A stretch of DNA of 64,000 bases from Okapia johnstoni (taxonomy: Eukaryota > Chordata > Mammalia > Artiodactyla > Giraffidae). Under the pieces are notes generated by a model. The model was not told the origin of the DNA. It saw only the letters and a program-made list of their open reading frames with translations, and did not search any database. The stretch spans positions 19,429,001 through 19,493,000 of the forward strand of contig CM044311.1 of the NCBI GenBank assembly GCA_024291935.2. Direction: 5' to 3'. The position numbers and the translations under genes are program-made. This document shows positions 1-11,862 of this stretch, piece after piece (the first letter of the stretch is position 1; every line of letters begins with the position of its first letter).

Positions 1-84
1 CATTTCCTTCTCCAGGATATCTTCTGGATCCGGGGATCAAGCCCAAGTCTCCTAAATTGCACGTGGATTCTTTACCACTGAGCA
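1..84 (-). mobile_element. Bov-tA SINE fragment, cut by window edge
   Basis: Begins inside the antisense block 'catttccttctccagg' and runs to 'ttctttaccactgagc', the reverse complement of the tRNA-like head. The Bov-A tail lies outside the window. Confidence 0.8.
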
Positions 85-212
85 TAACATGTATAAAATA
101 ACTAACACTTTGTACACAAACAATGATAATTATTTTACCAAGGTTAAGTATTCATTCTTTATGTACTACTTGTAAGTGAAAACTATACCATTTGAGAACA
201 CCTCGTAACAAC

Positions 213-390
213 CTACCTGTCAATGCGGGAAATGCAAGCTGGGTCCCTGGGTTAGAAAGATCCCCTGGAGAATGAAATGGCAACCCTCTTCAGTATTCTT
301 GCCTGGGAAATCCCATGGACAGAGGAGACTGGCAAGCTACAGTCCACGGATCACAAAAAAGTCAGACCTGACTTAGCAACTCAATAATAA
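213..390 (+). mobile_element. Bov-tA SINE, head-truncated
   Basis: Reads 'tgcgggaaatgcaagctggg', then 'agatcccctggagaa', 'cagtattcttgcctgg' and 'gtcagacctgacttag', the Bov-tA order in sense. The first part of the tRNA-like head is missing or degraded. Confidence 0.85.
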
Positions 391-623
391 CACAGCGCAG
401 TCAGACTTCCAAAATAGCAATATGCATATATGAGGTGATTTACTGAATTTGCACCTTCAACTAGACCCACTTAGTACATCTTTACAAGCTAATGAGATGG
501 TTTTAATGGGAGACTGTTCTTCTTTGATCTTTCATCTTTGTATGGCCCTCATTTCTTTTCAGAATGCTTGTATAAGCAAGTAGCCGTGAAAAGAATGAGA
601 TGTTTCACTCCCTGGAGCAGATT

Positions 624-669
624 TAATAATAACAGAGTAATAAAGGTAATAATAACAGAGTAATAAAAG
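624..669. repeat. 23-bp tandem duplication, two copies
   Basis: Unit 624-646 is repeated at 647-669 with one mismatch (aaagg versus aaaag). Both start 'taataataacagag'. It is a simple local duplication. Confidence 0.9.
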
Positions 670-1689
670 TAATGTGTCTCTCTCTGGAGAGGAGGTAGGG
701 CCGGTTTTTCAAAGGTGCCTGTGTAAGACCAGAGACTTACTAATATCAGTGTCCTTCTCCTGTGATTCATCCCAGATTGTGGGCAGGAAACACCTGCCCC
801 TCTGAGAATTCTCCTCAGAAAACTGGGGCAAGATGTTACTCTGGCCCTTACTATGGCTGTGTGTAATCAGCTACCATTGCTCTGACCCAGAAACCTCATG
901 TCTTTTTGTATCTATGAAACTTACAGGCTAACTTGTTAGCTTGCAAGTAAGGTAAGAGCTAAAACAGTGTTCCTGAGGTAACGATGTGAACTTTAGGAAA
1001 TGTCTTAACAATTTTGCTTGACTGGATTATGTTTCATCATTGTTTATAGAGAGATTTGTTCTTTTCGTATCAAAAAACCTTATCTAATTGCATAACTAAT
1101 AAATACAGTAGAAAATTAGAGGGACTCTAAAATAGGAGAAAGACATCAACACCCATTATCTTACAACTTGAAAAAATCAGTAATAATATTTTTCACATTT
1201 TCTTCAGTCTTCCCCATCTTGTGAGTACACACCGTCACACCCATTCACAGATAGAAATGGAATTTTATAATTTGGGATCATACTCTATATATTGCTATGT
1301 TTTGTAATTCTGGAATCCCAAATGTGCCTTCTTACTCATAAATTTTCATATGACACACTATCATTATTGGTTATAAAAGACACCATTTGGGTGTTACTTT
1401 TTTCTTATTATTGCCTTTTTTTCTCAGCTTGACTTCCAGTTCCCCAAATTATATTTTAAGCTAACATTTACACACTATTAGCCTATCCTACACAATCTAC
1501 CAATAGCTTTTTATGTATTATTTTGTAATAATTTCAAGAATTGTAAGAAAATATTTTTTTTCTATTTGCCAGCTGTCTCCTTAGAGAGAACTTCCTTACC
1601 CTAAGATTTTTATCTTACAGTCTTAAATATTTACATTTAACAAAAATTCATCTAATGAGGAAATGATCTAATATTTCTAATAATTATGA
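670..1689. other. Unassigned AT-rich sequence
   Basis: No coding or RNA gene seen. Around 1,190-1,400 the text has the flavour of an old L1 tail ('gggatcatactctatatatt'), but too weakly to call. Confidence 0.5.
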
Positions 1690-1945
1690 GATTTAATATT
1701 TATTGGATATTTATTATGGTCAAGTACTTTCCTAAGCAGTGTGTGTACATAATATTAAAATCTCTCAATCTCTTCAGATGGTAGTATTATTATTCTAATT
1801 TTATAGATAAATTAACTGAAGCAGAACAAGTTTATTTTATTTTATTTATTTTTTTTAAATAGCTTCCCAGAGTCACTGAGACAGTAGATCGTAAAGTTAG
1901 AACTCACATCATGCAAAGTCTGACCCCAGACCCCTCTCTGAATAA
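1690..1945 (-). mobile_element. MIR SINE, antisense
   Basis: Follows the antisense MIR consensus in order: 'tttattggatatttattatgg', 'ctaagcagt', 'gatggtagtattattattct', 'attttatagataaatta', then the head 'agttagaactcacatc'. A T/A-rich run at about 1,833-1,860 has been inserted or expanded inside it. Confidence 0.8.
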
Positions 1946-2011
1946 TGGTAACATTTTGTCCTCCAGAGTTAACCTAGAGTTCTGTCACAGTTTCTTGAAA
2001 CCACCAGGCTA

Positions 2012-2280
2012 GGTTGTTCTTATTAACAACATATATTTATTTCTCATAATTCTGGTTGCTAGAAGTTGAACGTCAAGGCTCTGGCAGATTTGGGGTCTGG
2101 TGAGTTCATCAAGGGCTATCCTTTTGCTGTGTCCTCACATGGCAGAAGAGCAAGGAAGCTCACTGGGGTCTCCTTTGTAAGGGCATTCATTCCATTTATG
2201 AGAGCTCTACTCATGAACAAATCACTCCTTAAAGGCCAAACTTCCTATACTATCACCATGGGCATTAGTATTTAACATTT
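2012..2280 (-). mobile_element. MaLR (MST/MLT1-like) LTR, antisense
   Basis: Contains 'tttatttctcataattctgg', 'tctggtgagttcatcaaggg', 'gtgtcctcacatggcagaag', 'tttgtaagggcattcattcc' and 'actatcaccatgggcattag', all landmarks of ERVL-MaLR LTRs read backwards. It is a solo LTR remnant. The antisense 5' end is lost where a BovB copy begins. Confidence 0.85.
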
Positions 2281-2283
2281 AAA

Positions 2284-2903
2284 GTTTGGAGGGATACAAT
2301 GGAAGCAGTGAGAGACTTTATTTTCTTGGGCTCCAAATCACTGCCGATGGTGACTGCAGCCATGAAATTAAAAGAAGCTTGCTCCTTGGAAGAAAAACTA
2401 TGATAAACCTAGAGAGCATATTAAAAAGTAGAGACATTACTTTGTAGACAAACGTCCGTCTAGTCAAAGCTATGTTTTTTCCAGTAGTCATGTATGGATG
2501 TGAGTTGGACTATGAAGAAAGCTGAGAGTTGAAGAATTGATGCTTTTGAACTGTGAGTTGGAGAAGTTTCTCGAGAGTCCCTTGGATTTCAAGGAGATCA
2601 AACCGGTCAATCCTAAAGGAAATCAGTCCCCAAATTTCACTGGAAGGTCGATGCTGAAGCTGAAACTCCAATACTTTTGCTGCCTGATGAAAAGAATTGA
2701 CGCCTTAGAAAAGACACTGATGCTGGGAAAGATTGAAGGCAGGAAGAGAAGGGGATGACAGAGGATGAGATGGTTGGATGGCGTCACTGACTTGATGGAC
2801 ATGAGTTTGAGCAAGCTCCGGGAGACAGTGAAGGACAGGGAAGCTTGGCGTGCTGCAGTCCATGGGGTCTGAAAGAGTCAGACATGACTGAGCAACTGAA
2901 CCA
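2284..2903 (+). mobile_element. BovB LINE, 3' fragment
   Basis: BovB is an RTE-class retrotransposon. This 5'-truncated copy starts near the C-terminal RT motif region ('actttattttcttgggctcc', DFIFLGS) and continues through the conserved tail to 'gactgagcaactgaacc'. The frame is broken by several stops ('tttgtagacaaac', 'gctgagagttgaagaa'). Translation in pieces gives LKLQYFCCLM and [19 protein letters not shown], recognisable but decayed. Confidence 0.95.
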
Positions 2904-3433
2904 AAACACTATCTATGGAGCCATAAACATCCAGTCTATAGAGAAGGAGAGATATAAATTCCATCCACAGGGGATAACAGAATATCCTCCAAGAGCAGCC
3001 ATGTCACAAAATCGAGACTGGCGATAATGAAAACTATTTCTTCAGTTTACTTGTTTAGAGCACATTATCTTTGATTCAGGCAAATGGTCAGCATACTCTT
3101 CTCCCCTTCTCCCTTTATGATCGTTTCTCTTGCCACACACAACCCTGGCAACGTATGTGTAACTGAAGCAACAGTTTTCTTAACTCCTCTTAGGCATTTG
3201 ATCCATGGCCAGCTTCTCTAAATTTAGATCAGGATGCTGTTTTAGGATTTGGCAAGTGTCTTGCGTTCCTGCTTTTAACTTAGAGCCATAAGGTCCCCAA
3301 TAAAATAGAAGCTTTTTTATTGTTAACTTGTTTATGTAGCACTTTCTGAGATCATTTATCTTTATAGCAGCCTGAAGTGTGAGGCTGAAAAGTTTAGGAA
3401 AAAAACACTTAATTTTTTATAGATCAAAAATTA
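2904..3433. other. Unassigned sequence
   Basis: About 530 bases between a BovB tail and a dimeric SINE. Nothing recognised on either strand. Confidence 0.5.
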
Positions 3434-3741
3434 GAGTGAAGTGAAAGTTGCTCAGCCGTGTCTGATTCTTTGCGACTCCGCGGACTGTCACGGAATTCTC
3501 CAGGCCAGAATACTGGAGTGAGTAGCCTTCCCCTTTTCCAGGGGATCTTCCCAACCCAGGGATCAAATCCAGGTGTCCCACATTGCAGGAAGATTCTTTA
3601 CCAGCTGAGCCACAAGAGAAGTCCAAGAACACTGGAATGCATAGTCTATCCCTTCTCCCGTGGATCTTCCCGACCCGGGAATCGAACTGGGGTCTTCTGC
3701 ATTACAGGTGGATTCTTTACCAGCTGAGCTATCAGGGAAGG
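3434..3741 (-). mobile_element. Dimeric Bov-tA SINE
   Basis: Read on the minus strand, a first tRNA-like head (3,741 to about 3,626) stops at 'ccagtgttctt' and is followed directly by a complete Bov-tA unit (3,625-3,434, 'ggacttctcttgtggctcag' to 'gctgagcaactttc'). The copy at 54.7 kb has the same head-plus-full-unit structure and the same junction, so this is a dimeric subfamily rather than a chance nest. Confidence 0.85.
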
Positions 3742-5014
3742 AGAAATTAGAGAGTCTTATACAAACCTGATTCCAGCTTATAATAATCATTCACTAATTT
3801 TCATGCTGATCGCTCTAAGAACTATGTCTGTCACTGAAGTAATGACTTAGACTTTCAGATTCTGATGGAGGAAAAATAATATTTTCAAGCATCAGTTCCA
3901 TAAATACTTTTGATTTTTCATATGCTTTTTGCAGAGTGTGATTTAAAATTATATTTAGACATTTTCATATGAAGAAGGGCCTTGCTAACTACTTCATTAG
4001 ATTTTATCTAGAAATCCCATGTTTTTTCCCAGTCTCTAGGATGTGTACATTCTGTATGAAATGACACATAAAATGTGCCTTCAAACAGAACTATCATTTT
4101 TCTGTTGTTGTGCTGCTACAAAGAGATTATTGCAACTACTTCATTCCTTAGTATGCCACTGAGAGTCATAGACAATTTTTGGATTTTGGCCTGACATCAC
4201 ATACAGTCACAATCACCACTGCTACATTCATTCTGCCCATTTGACTCTACCCTTACTAGACAGAGAGAAAAATTAGTATTTAAGTTGTGGGCACATGGCA
4301 CATGAATTGTTATTTGAATTCCTTAATACTAACAATAGTAAGAGTCAGATTTTGAAGATTAAGTCAAGAAATGTTTTTCTTTGAAAAGTTTGAAGATATA
4401 TCCTCCGTATTTTTTTCTTCTTTAAAATGTTGACTTTAAATCTGAATTACTTATGGGAAAAGAGAGAATTAGTCATTTCATTAAGTGTACTGTTGGTGCT
4501 ATTTTCTTCTTTCCAAAAGATATAATTGTTGAGAATTACTGCTCCCAAGAGAATTCAGTTGGAAACAATTATAAATGTTTTTCTTTTTCAATCGTCACTT
4601 TGAAACATCGTGTACAGAGTTAATCTATACTGCTCTGTATAAGATTTCCTTGCTGGAAAATAAAACTTTTACTGAAATATTTTTCGAAGTGATTGCAGCA
4701 TTTCTAGTTCTCAAAAAAGTTAATAACAAAAATTGTAACTTATTTAAAAAAATTAAACGTGTTCTAAGGTTTTCTATTTTTTAATCCTCCCAATAATCTT
4801 ATTGGAGTAAATAAGGTTAAAAAGATGTGCTGTCATTTTATTATATACCTGATGTGTTATTTACAGCCAGAATCATACCCATTCATACACTTTGTATCTT
4901 GCTTTTTTGTTTTGTAGAACATTAAATAAATGACTTTGTCTTCCTTTAATATTTTAGATTTTCTTTATTTGTATTATTTTTGTAATAAAAATGTTTCAAA
5001 AACATGATGTGTCT
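3742..5014. other. Unassigned AT-rich sequence
   Basis: About 1.3 kb with short chance frames only (for example 4,575-4,784, low-complexity F/N/K-rich). The stretch near 4,785-4,815 could be the far end of the MIR that follows. Confidence 0.5.
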
Positions 5015-5112
5015 TTTGTATAGGTGAAAACACTGGCTCAGATATGATGAGTGACAATTAAGGCCACACAGTCTCAATTAGATTTGGACCTAATTCTTAT
5101 GACTTTAAAACC
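5015..5112 (-). mobile_element. MIR SINE fragment, antisense
   Basis: 'ggtgaaaacactggctcag', 'ttaaggccacacagtctca' and 'tagatttggacctaattc' match, in order, the antisense MIR blocks for the poly-purine, 'ggtcacacagcta' and 'gattcgaaccc' regions. Confidence 0.65.
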
Positions 5113-5127
5113 AGTGAGTTTTAAAAA

Positions 5128-5330
5128 TATTTGTGTAAATTTTTCTTTATTGAGCTATCATTGATTTGCAATATTATATTAGTTTCTGGTGTACAACGTA
5201 GTGGTTCAATACTTTTACAGAAAATATAAATATACTCCATTTATATTTATTATAAAATAATGACTATTTCCCTGTGCTGTATGATCTATTTCTTAATTTA
5301 TTTCACATACAAGTCTTCAACTACTTTTCT
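5128..5330 (-). mobile_element. L1 3' end, antisense
   Basis: 'tttctttattgagctatcat', 'ttagtttctggtgtacaac', 'gtggttcaatacttttacag' and 'atttccctgtgctgtatgat' are the reverse complement of the artiodactyl L1 3' untranslated end. Confidence 0.85.
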
Positions 5331-5766
5331 ACAGACATTGAATATAGATGTTTCTAGGTTTTAATATATCCTCTAATTGAGAAAAGCAATCTGTTGCATT
5401 TCACTTAACTTTTGTACATTATCTCAGCAATTTTCTTCTTTCACATCATCCCTCTGGAAATATCCAGGGTACATCTACTGAAATTCAGAGAGGACACTGG
5501 TCATGGTGGGAGTCATAAAGTCTCTCAGACTCAATCTAAACTGAATAATCACATAAGCCTACCTATTTCAAAGATAATACTACAATTCATTCAGTTGCTT
5601 GAATCAAGAACATTGGAGAGGAGATGGGAGTGTTTTACTAGAGGGGACAGAAGAGAATTTTGAAAGACTGGATACTTGCTGTATCCTAGGAGTGAGAACA
5701 TGCAATTATGCGTTTGTTAAAAAACCAGAGACCTTCATACCAGAAAGACTATATCTAGCACGTGAG
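5331..5766. other. Unassigned sequence
   Basis: Two chance frames overlap here (5,412-5,663 and 5,599-5,805). Neither resembles a known protein, and the second runs into the neighbouring SINE. Confidence 0.5.
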
Positions 5767-5970
5767 TGTGTGCATGTGTTCTCAGTCGTGTCTAACTCTT
5801 TGTAACCTGCCAGGCTCCTCTGTCCATGGAATTTTCCAGGCAAGAATACTGGTGTGGGTTGCCATTTCCTTCTCCAGGGGATCTTCCCAACCCAGGAATC
5901 GAACCAGTGTCTCCTGCATTAGCAGGCAGTTTTTTTTTTTTTTTACACCACTGAGTCACCTGGGAAGCCC
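5767..5970 (-). mobile_element. Bov-tA SINE, antisense
   Basis: Runs from 'ctcagtcgtgtctaactctt' to 'cacctgggaagccc'. A run of about 15 T at 5,930-5,944 interrupts the tRNA-like head, probably slippage or insertion. Confidence 0.9.
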
Positions 5971-7124
5971 AAATCTAGCATAATCAAATTAAAAAATATA
6001 AGCAACTAGAATATCAGTGGGTACTGAGAAGGAATGCAGACTGTGACAAAATACCTATATTGAAAATAATGACACATCTTCACTGAAGTGGTGAAGGGTA
6101 AAGAGACTGACCTAAGAAACATTGGAGTATGATATTTTGATTGAAAATTTTAAGATTAAGACAAAAGGAATTGTATATAAGCATTCTACTCTGATTGATA
6201 AAGCTATTTCTTACAGCATTACAGGTTAATAATTCTGAAACAGTTGTGCATGAATTCCAAGACTGAACAAATAAATAAGTGGATGACAGATTGGGATGCC
6301 AGGTTTCTCACTGTTGGAAAGGGGGATTACCGATTAGCAGGAGGAGGGGTTAGAATAAACCATGTAGTACTGAATTAGAGTCAGAAATACCAGTATGAAT
6401 TCAGGTGTAGTTTCACATAGCTACAGATGAGAAGGTACATAAATAATTATAGGTAAGTATGTATACATGGATTAGGATACATGCATATGTTTTCTAGTTT
6501 TGTTCTCTGAGAGAATCACCAATCATGACATCCCTGTAGAAATGAACACACTCAGTGTCTAGATCCTAGTTTATAACTCTGTTCTGCAGTGAAATGAAAT
6601 AGGGCTTCCTGGAGAAGTGAATGATTCTAGATGAAGGGCCAGAATATACATGGTGAACTTGGCACATATTTTAGTGACAAAAAAGTAGGGATGTTCTCAA
6701 GCAACAAAAATGTTAGTCTTGTCAGGGGAACGTAGGAGCCAGGGTAAAATATCAACTAGTCAACATTATCAACCTTCTGGTTCCTACCAGTCTGGGGTCT
6801 AAGTGCTTCTGGGTAGCATACAGTTAAGTTTTTCCACCTGTGGGGTTTTCAGTATTTGCAAACAGCTCAAAAGACATGGCTCAGAGTATTTTCTATAGTC
6901 CTTGAAGAGGAATTAAATGTCCTTGATTTTGTTTAATGGCTAAACTATTATTATTCTGTCTTACTTGACTGTTTTTCTTTCTTTCTGCATTTTCCCACTT
7001 CTGATTAAACTTATCCTTTAGAACTTGAGGATGACTTAGAAGGCTAAATTTTTCTACAAGCAAGAGGCAAGCGAAGGGCATGGGGGAGCGGGATCTGTCT
7101 TGGGAAGGCCCCATAGAGCCCTGC
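5971..7124. other. Unassigned sequence
   Basis: About 1.15 kb without a recognised repeat. The 82-codon minus-strand frame at 6,893-7,141 has no family resemblance and partly overlaps BovB. Confidence 0.5.
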
Positions 7125-7882
7125 TTATGGCAGACAGCCAAGAAGAGGTAAAGACTCTCTTGATGAAGGTAAAAAAGAGTTAAAAAGCTGGCTTAAAACC
7201 CAACATTCAAAAAGCTAAGATCATGGCATCCAGTCCTATCACTTCATGGCAAATAGATGCGGAAACAATGGAAACAGTGGCAGACTTTATTTCCTTGGGT
7301 TCCAAAATTACTGTAGATGGTGACTGCAGCCATGAAATTAAAAGACACTTCCTCCTTGGAAGAAAAGCTATGACAAACCTAGACAGTGTATTAAAAAGCG
7401 GAGATATCACTTTACTGACAAATGTCCATATAGTCAAAGCTATGGTTTTTCCAGTAGTCGTGTACGGATGTGAAAGTTTGGACCATAAAGAAGGCTGAGA
7501 GCTGAAGAATTGATGCTTTCAAACTGTGGTGCTGGAGAAGACTCTTGAGAGACCCTTGGACTGCAAGGAGATCAAACCAGTCAATCGTAAAGGGAATCAA
7601 CCCTGAATATTCATTGGAAGGGCTGATGATGAAGCTGAAGCTCCAATACTTTGGCCACCTGATGCAAAGAGCAGACTCATTGGAAAAGACCTTGATGCTG
7701 GGAAAGTGTGAAGGCAGTGGGAGAAGGGGATGACAGAGGACAAGATGGTTGGATGGCATCACCAACTCAAAGGTCATGCATTTGGGCAAGTTCCAGGAGA
7801 TAGTGAAGGACAAGGAACCCTGGCATGCTGCAGTCCATAGTGTCACAAAAAGTTAAACACGACTGAGTGACTGAACAACAAC
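7125..7882 (+). mobile_element. BovB LINE, 3' fragment
   Basis: Starts near the E-rich segment just after the RT catalytic YADD motif (KTLLMKVKK equivalent) and continues to the 3' tail 'gactgagtgactgaacaac'. Frame 7,223-7,498 preserves MASSPITSWQIDAETMETV. A stop follows at 'aaggctgagagctga'. The polymerase core and endonuclease are absent. Confidence 0.95.
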
Positions 7883-7928
7883 TACTACATTATTGCCATT
7901 AAAATAAGATCCAAATGCTTCACTGAAA

Positions 7929-8130
7929 ATTTCCCTGGTGGCTTAGACAGTAAAGAATCTGCCTGCAAAGCAGGAAAGCCAGGTTCAATCTCTGACTTGG
8001 GAAGATCCCCTAGAGAAAGGAATCACTATCCACTCCTATTTTTGCCTGGAGAATTCCATGGACAGCGGAGCCTGACAGGCTACAGTCCATGGGGTCATAA
8101 AAAGAGTCAGATAAGACTGAGAAACTAAAT
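7929..8130 (+). mobile_element. Bov-tA SINE
   Basis: Full-length order: 'tccctggtggcttagacag', 'caggttcaatctctga', 'gcctggagaattccatgg', 'gagtcagataagactgag'. The internal Pol III B-box equivalent is mutated (ggttcaatctc). Confidence 0.9.
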
Positions 8131-8899
8131 GTATTATAATATAAAATATAGATCACTTAAAAAATTTCAGTGAAAATTGTGTAATTACATAGATACCAAA
8201 AGTGTTTTTACAAATAAATTAGTTTAGATAATTCTGTTATAATGGATAAATCCCAAATAGTCAGTAGTTGCTTATATTTTTGCCCATGTGAAGTCCAGAT
8301 CAGCTTTCCTGATAAGCAAATGACTTTCCATCATAACAAACTTATAAAAAAGCTCATTTTGTGACCCAGCCTGCTTCAACGGACGACTTGTAAATCAAGC
8401 CTGGGGAAAATGCATGGAGAGTTATGCAAGAGAGTCTTATGAAGTAAACTTGGAAGAGACATGAAACATTTATGGCCATGTTTTAATGGTTATAGTCATT
8501 ACATGACTTTAAATTATTACAAAGGAGGCTGGGAAATGGAATTCAACAGTGGGCCAACGCATTGAAGGAAAGGGTGAGATGATCAGCCATAAAGATAGCA
8601 GTTTCTCCTTAACTTGCCATGGCTTCCATTTCCTCACAAGATTGAGGCTCTGAGGATCAAGTCCTTTAGGCTATGACCACACTGGAATTCCTTCTTTTAT
8701 TCAATATTCTAATTTCAACCTCCTCAGACCTTTACCTTGGCTGTTTTCTACATCTACAATCTTTTTGAATTATTTATATAATTTATGCATCTGATTTAAT
8801 ATTATTTTTCCAGTGAGACCATATCTAACACTGAATTCAAAATAATCCCCAGTTCTCTATTTTAGCAAAGCCTTTAATGTATTTCCAACTCCTATCACA
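8131..8899. other. Unassigned sequence
   Basis: About 770 bases. The right part (8,650-8,900) is pyrimidine-rich and may be the decayed upstream part of the L2 end that follows. Confidence 0.45.
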
Positions 8900-9068
8900 T
8901 TCATCTTATCAAACTTTTAAAACTCATTTATTATTTGCCCCCCTGCCAAGCTCCATAGGAGCAGGACCTGACTTTCCTGTTCATTGCTCTGCCATCAGTG
9001 CCAGAAGAAAGCCTGGCACTTGTAATAAAGAGAAAAAAAAATCTTTGAATGAATGAATAAATATTCAG
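8900..9068 (+). mobile_element. L2 LINE 3' end
   Basis: 'ccataggagcaggacc', 'tgccagaagaaagcctggca' and 'tttgaatgaatgaataaa' reproduce the L2 3' terminus (cctggcacatagtagg...tgaatgaatga). Confidence 0.75.
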
Positions 9069-9257
9069 AAAGAATTGATCTTCACTCTCACTGAAATGCT
9101 TAGAAGAGAATGTTAATTCTTCTTTGTGGAAGGAATGAAGGAAAGGAAGCACAAAAAAATGATAGAAGAGTATTCAAAAATGTATATAATGAATGCGAGT
9201 TTAACTGCCAACAGAATTTAGAGTTTCAGATTCCTTATTCCATATATTAATGTTGTT

Positions 9258-9459
9258 ATTTGTCACTAAGCCGTGTCTGACTCTTTGGGACTCCATGGAC
9301 AGTAGCCCACCAGGCCCTCTGTCCATAGATTTCCCAGGCAAGAATACTGGAGTCGGTTGCCATTTCCTTCTCCAGGGGATCTTCCTGACCCAGGGATTGA
9401 ACCCATGTCTCTTGCATTAGTGGGTGGATTCTTTACCACTGAGAGACCAGGGAAGCCCA
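9258..9459 (-). mobile_element. Bov-tA SINE, antisense
   Basis: 'tcactaagccgtgtctgact' to 'gagaccagggaagcccac', with well-kept 'ggcaagaatactggagt' and 'ccatttccttctccagggga' blocks. Confidence 0.92.
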
Positions 9460-10025
9460 CTCTTTATTCTCTTATTAAATAATGAACCCTAATTTCAGAA
9501 TAGTGCAACAGTTTCAATTAGTGGGTCAGGCATTTCCATATATCATGTGATGCAAATCACTAAGAGACATATCTACACAGTTACTTCAAAGATTTACCAA
9601 CAGTTCCTTTGCTACTTCTCTATATCTTTTTTTTTTTTTTTGCTAAACTAGAGGAATATCCATTTAAGTGAAGGAAGTAAACTTGAATTGTAAATGTGAA
9701 TCATGCTTTTCTAACATCCAAATGTGGTTTTAATATTGCCCCTTTTCAATGTTACCCCTTTCTCAACTGATTTCTTACTCATTTTTAGTAAGAATCCTAA
9801 TAAATAGAAAATTTTTTTAGCTGAAATTTGTAAAGAAGATATAGTTAAGGTATTCACTAAAATAACATTTTCACATTGTGAGTAGGGTGTTGAGTTGTAA
9901 TTTTTCAGAATACATTATTTACTCACATACCTACATAAAAGCACATTCAGTCTCTAGTCAGCAAAAAATGCACCTGAAGATACATGGGAGAAATATCAGT
10001 TTCAATAAATATCATGTGCATAACA
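9460..10025. other. Unassigned AT-rich sequence
   Basis: Includes a run of 14 T at about 9,629-9,642. No gene or clear repeat seen. Confidence 0.5.
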
Positions 10026-10803
10026 TGACACCACCCTTATGGCAGAAAGTGAAGAAGAACTAAAGAGCCTCTTGATGAAAGTGAAAGAGGAGAGTGAAAA
10101 AGTTGGCTTAAAGCTCAACATTCAGGAAACTAAGAACACGGCATCTGGTCCCATCACTTCATGGCAAATAGGTGGGGAAACAGTGGAAACAGTGGCTGAC
10201 TTTATTTTGGGGGGCTCCAAAATCACTGCTGATGGTGACTGCAGCCGTGAAATTAAAAGACGCTTACTCCTTGGAAGGAAAGTTATGACCAACCTAGATA
10301 GCATATTAAAAAGCGGAGACATTACTTTGCCAACAAAGGTCAATATAGTCAAGGCTATGGTTTTTCCAGTGGTCATGTATGGATATGAGAGTTGTACTGT
10401 GAAGGAAGCTGAGTGCTAAAGAATTGATGCTTTTGAACTGTGGTGTTGGAGAAGACTCTTGAGAGTCCCTTGGACTGCAAGGAGATCCAACCAGTCCATC
10501 CTAAAGGAGATCAGTCCTGGGTGTTCATTGGAAGGACTGATGTTGAAGCTGAAACTCCAATAGTTTGGCCACCTCATGCGAAGAGCTGACTCATTGGAAA
10601 AGACCCTGATTCTGGGAAAGATTGAGGGCAGGAGAAGAAGGGGATGACAGAGGATGAGATGGTTGGATGGCATCACCGACTCAGTGGACATGGGTTTGGG
10701 TGGACTCCGGGAGTTGGTGATGGACAGGGAGGCCTGGAGTGCTGCGGCTCATGGGGTTGCAAAGAGTCCGACAGGACTGAGCGACTGAACTGAACTGAAC
10801 TGA
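10026..10803 (+). mobile_element. BovB LINE, 3' fragment (younger subfamily)
   Basis: Starts at 'gacaccacccttatggcag' (the DDTTLMAES part of the RT domain) and ends at the 'actgaactgaactga' tail. The first 126 codons (10,039-10,419) are open, from MAESEEELKSLLMKVKEE through the TSWQIGGETVETVADF region. It then hits a stop at 'gctgagtgctaa'. The variant 'ttttggggggctcc' (FILGGS) and 'aatagtttggccacctcatg' are shared with the copy at 15.2 kb. Confidence 0.97.
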
Positions 10804-11679
10804 TACATATTGTTATTCAGTAATTTGGCATTTCTTGAAAAACTAAAATGGAATTTTTGCAATAAGCTATGCAGATGAAATCCATTTTAGGAGATACTTT
10901 ATAAGCAAGTCAAATCATGTTAGAACAGTGATATTTAGCTGTCTTTTTAAGGTATAGCTAGTAACTTTTCTTTTTTAATTCAGTGAAAAATTTCACTCTA
11001 ATGAAATAATCTGAATAGCCCCAATAATTTGTTTAGTCCCTTGGACTTTATGTAATTGAATTGTAAATCCATTCTAATGGGATTTATTCTTTGTGCATCT
11101 TGAACCCTCTCCTTCCCAACTTGGCTTCTTTTTTAATTCATACATATCAGCAACAGGATTTTAGAGATGTGAAAGATTATGCAGCCCCTAGAGAGCAGGT
11201 ACTGTGTAGAGTAAATTTAACTCAATTTTATATCTCAAAGTCTCAGGCAGTATTTCATTTCTAAATCTTCCAGTCAATTCTATTTGAAGGAGGTAATCAA
11301 AATTTGTGTTACAAAAGAGGAAAACCCTTCTGTTTTATAAAGAGTAAATTTTGCAGAATTTTACAAAATATATTCTTGGCTATGGAAATGTAAAGAAATA
11401 GTGAAATGATAACAAATATATATCAGAACCATTCTTAACATCAGCTAAGTTGCCACACAGAGCAATTCAGAAGCTACTCTCTATCCATACTTGAGAAAAA
11501 CTAGGTTCTTACTTTAAACTGTAAAAGTGTGGCCAAAAGGAATGTCCACAGAAGCCATCTTTGCAAGGAAACAAACCAGTGGTGCTGTGCATAATGCCAG
11601 TTAGACCTTTATAAAATGAAGATCTTAAGGAAACTGTACAGGACACAGTGTTGTTTTATGAAATGAGACCTCCCACAAA
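10804..11679. other. Unassigned sequence
   Basis: About 880 AT-rich bases following the BovB tail. No reading frame or repeat recognised. Confidence 0.5.
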
Positions 11680-11862
11680 ACAGATTTTGTTCAAATCATA
11701 GCTCCTGTAACCTCTTCCTCATGTGTCCTGAGACAAGTTACTTAATACCTTTAATGTCCAATTTTACATTAAGTAAAATTGGGATTGATAAAACCCATTT
11801 AAAGACACTGTTTGTATTAAATCAAATGTGAAAGTAAATGCACTAGTTGAGCACATTGTAAC
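11680..11862 (+). mobile_element. MIR SINE
   Basis: 'caaatcatagctcctgtaac', 'gagacaagttacttaatacc' and 'taaaattgggattgataaa' follow the sense MIR consensus. A perfect 10-bp inverted repeat (11,758-11,767 with 11,773-11,782) sits where MIR normally has a direct purine block. Confidence 0.8.
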
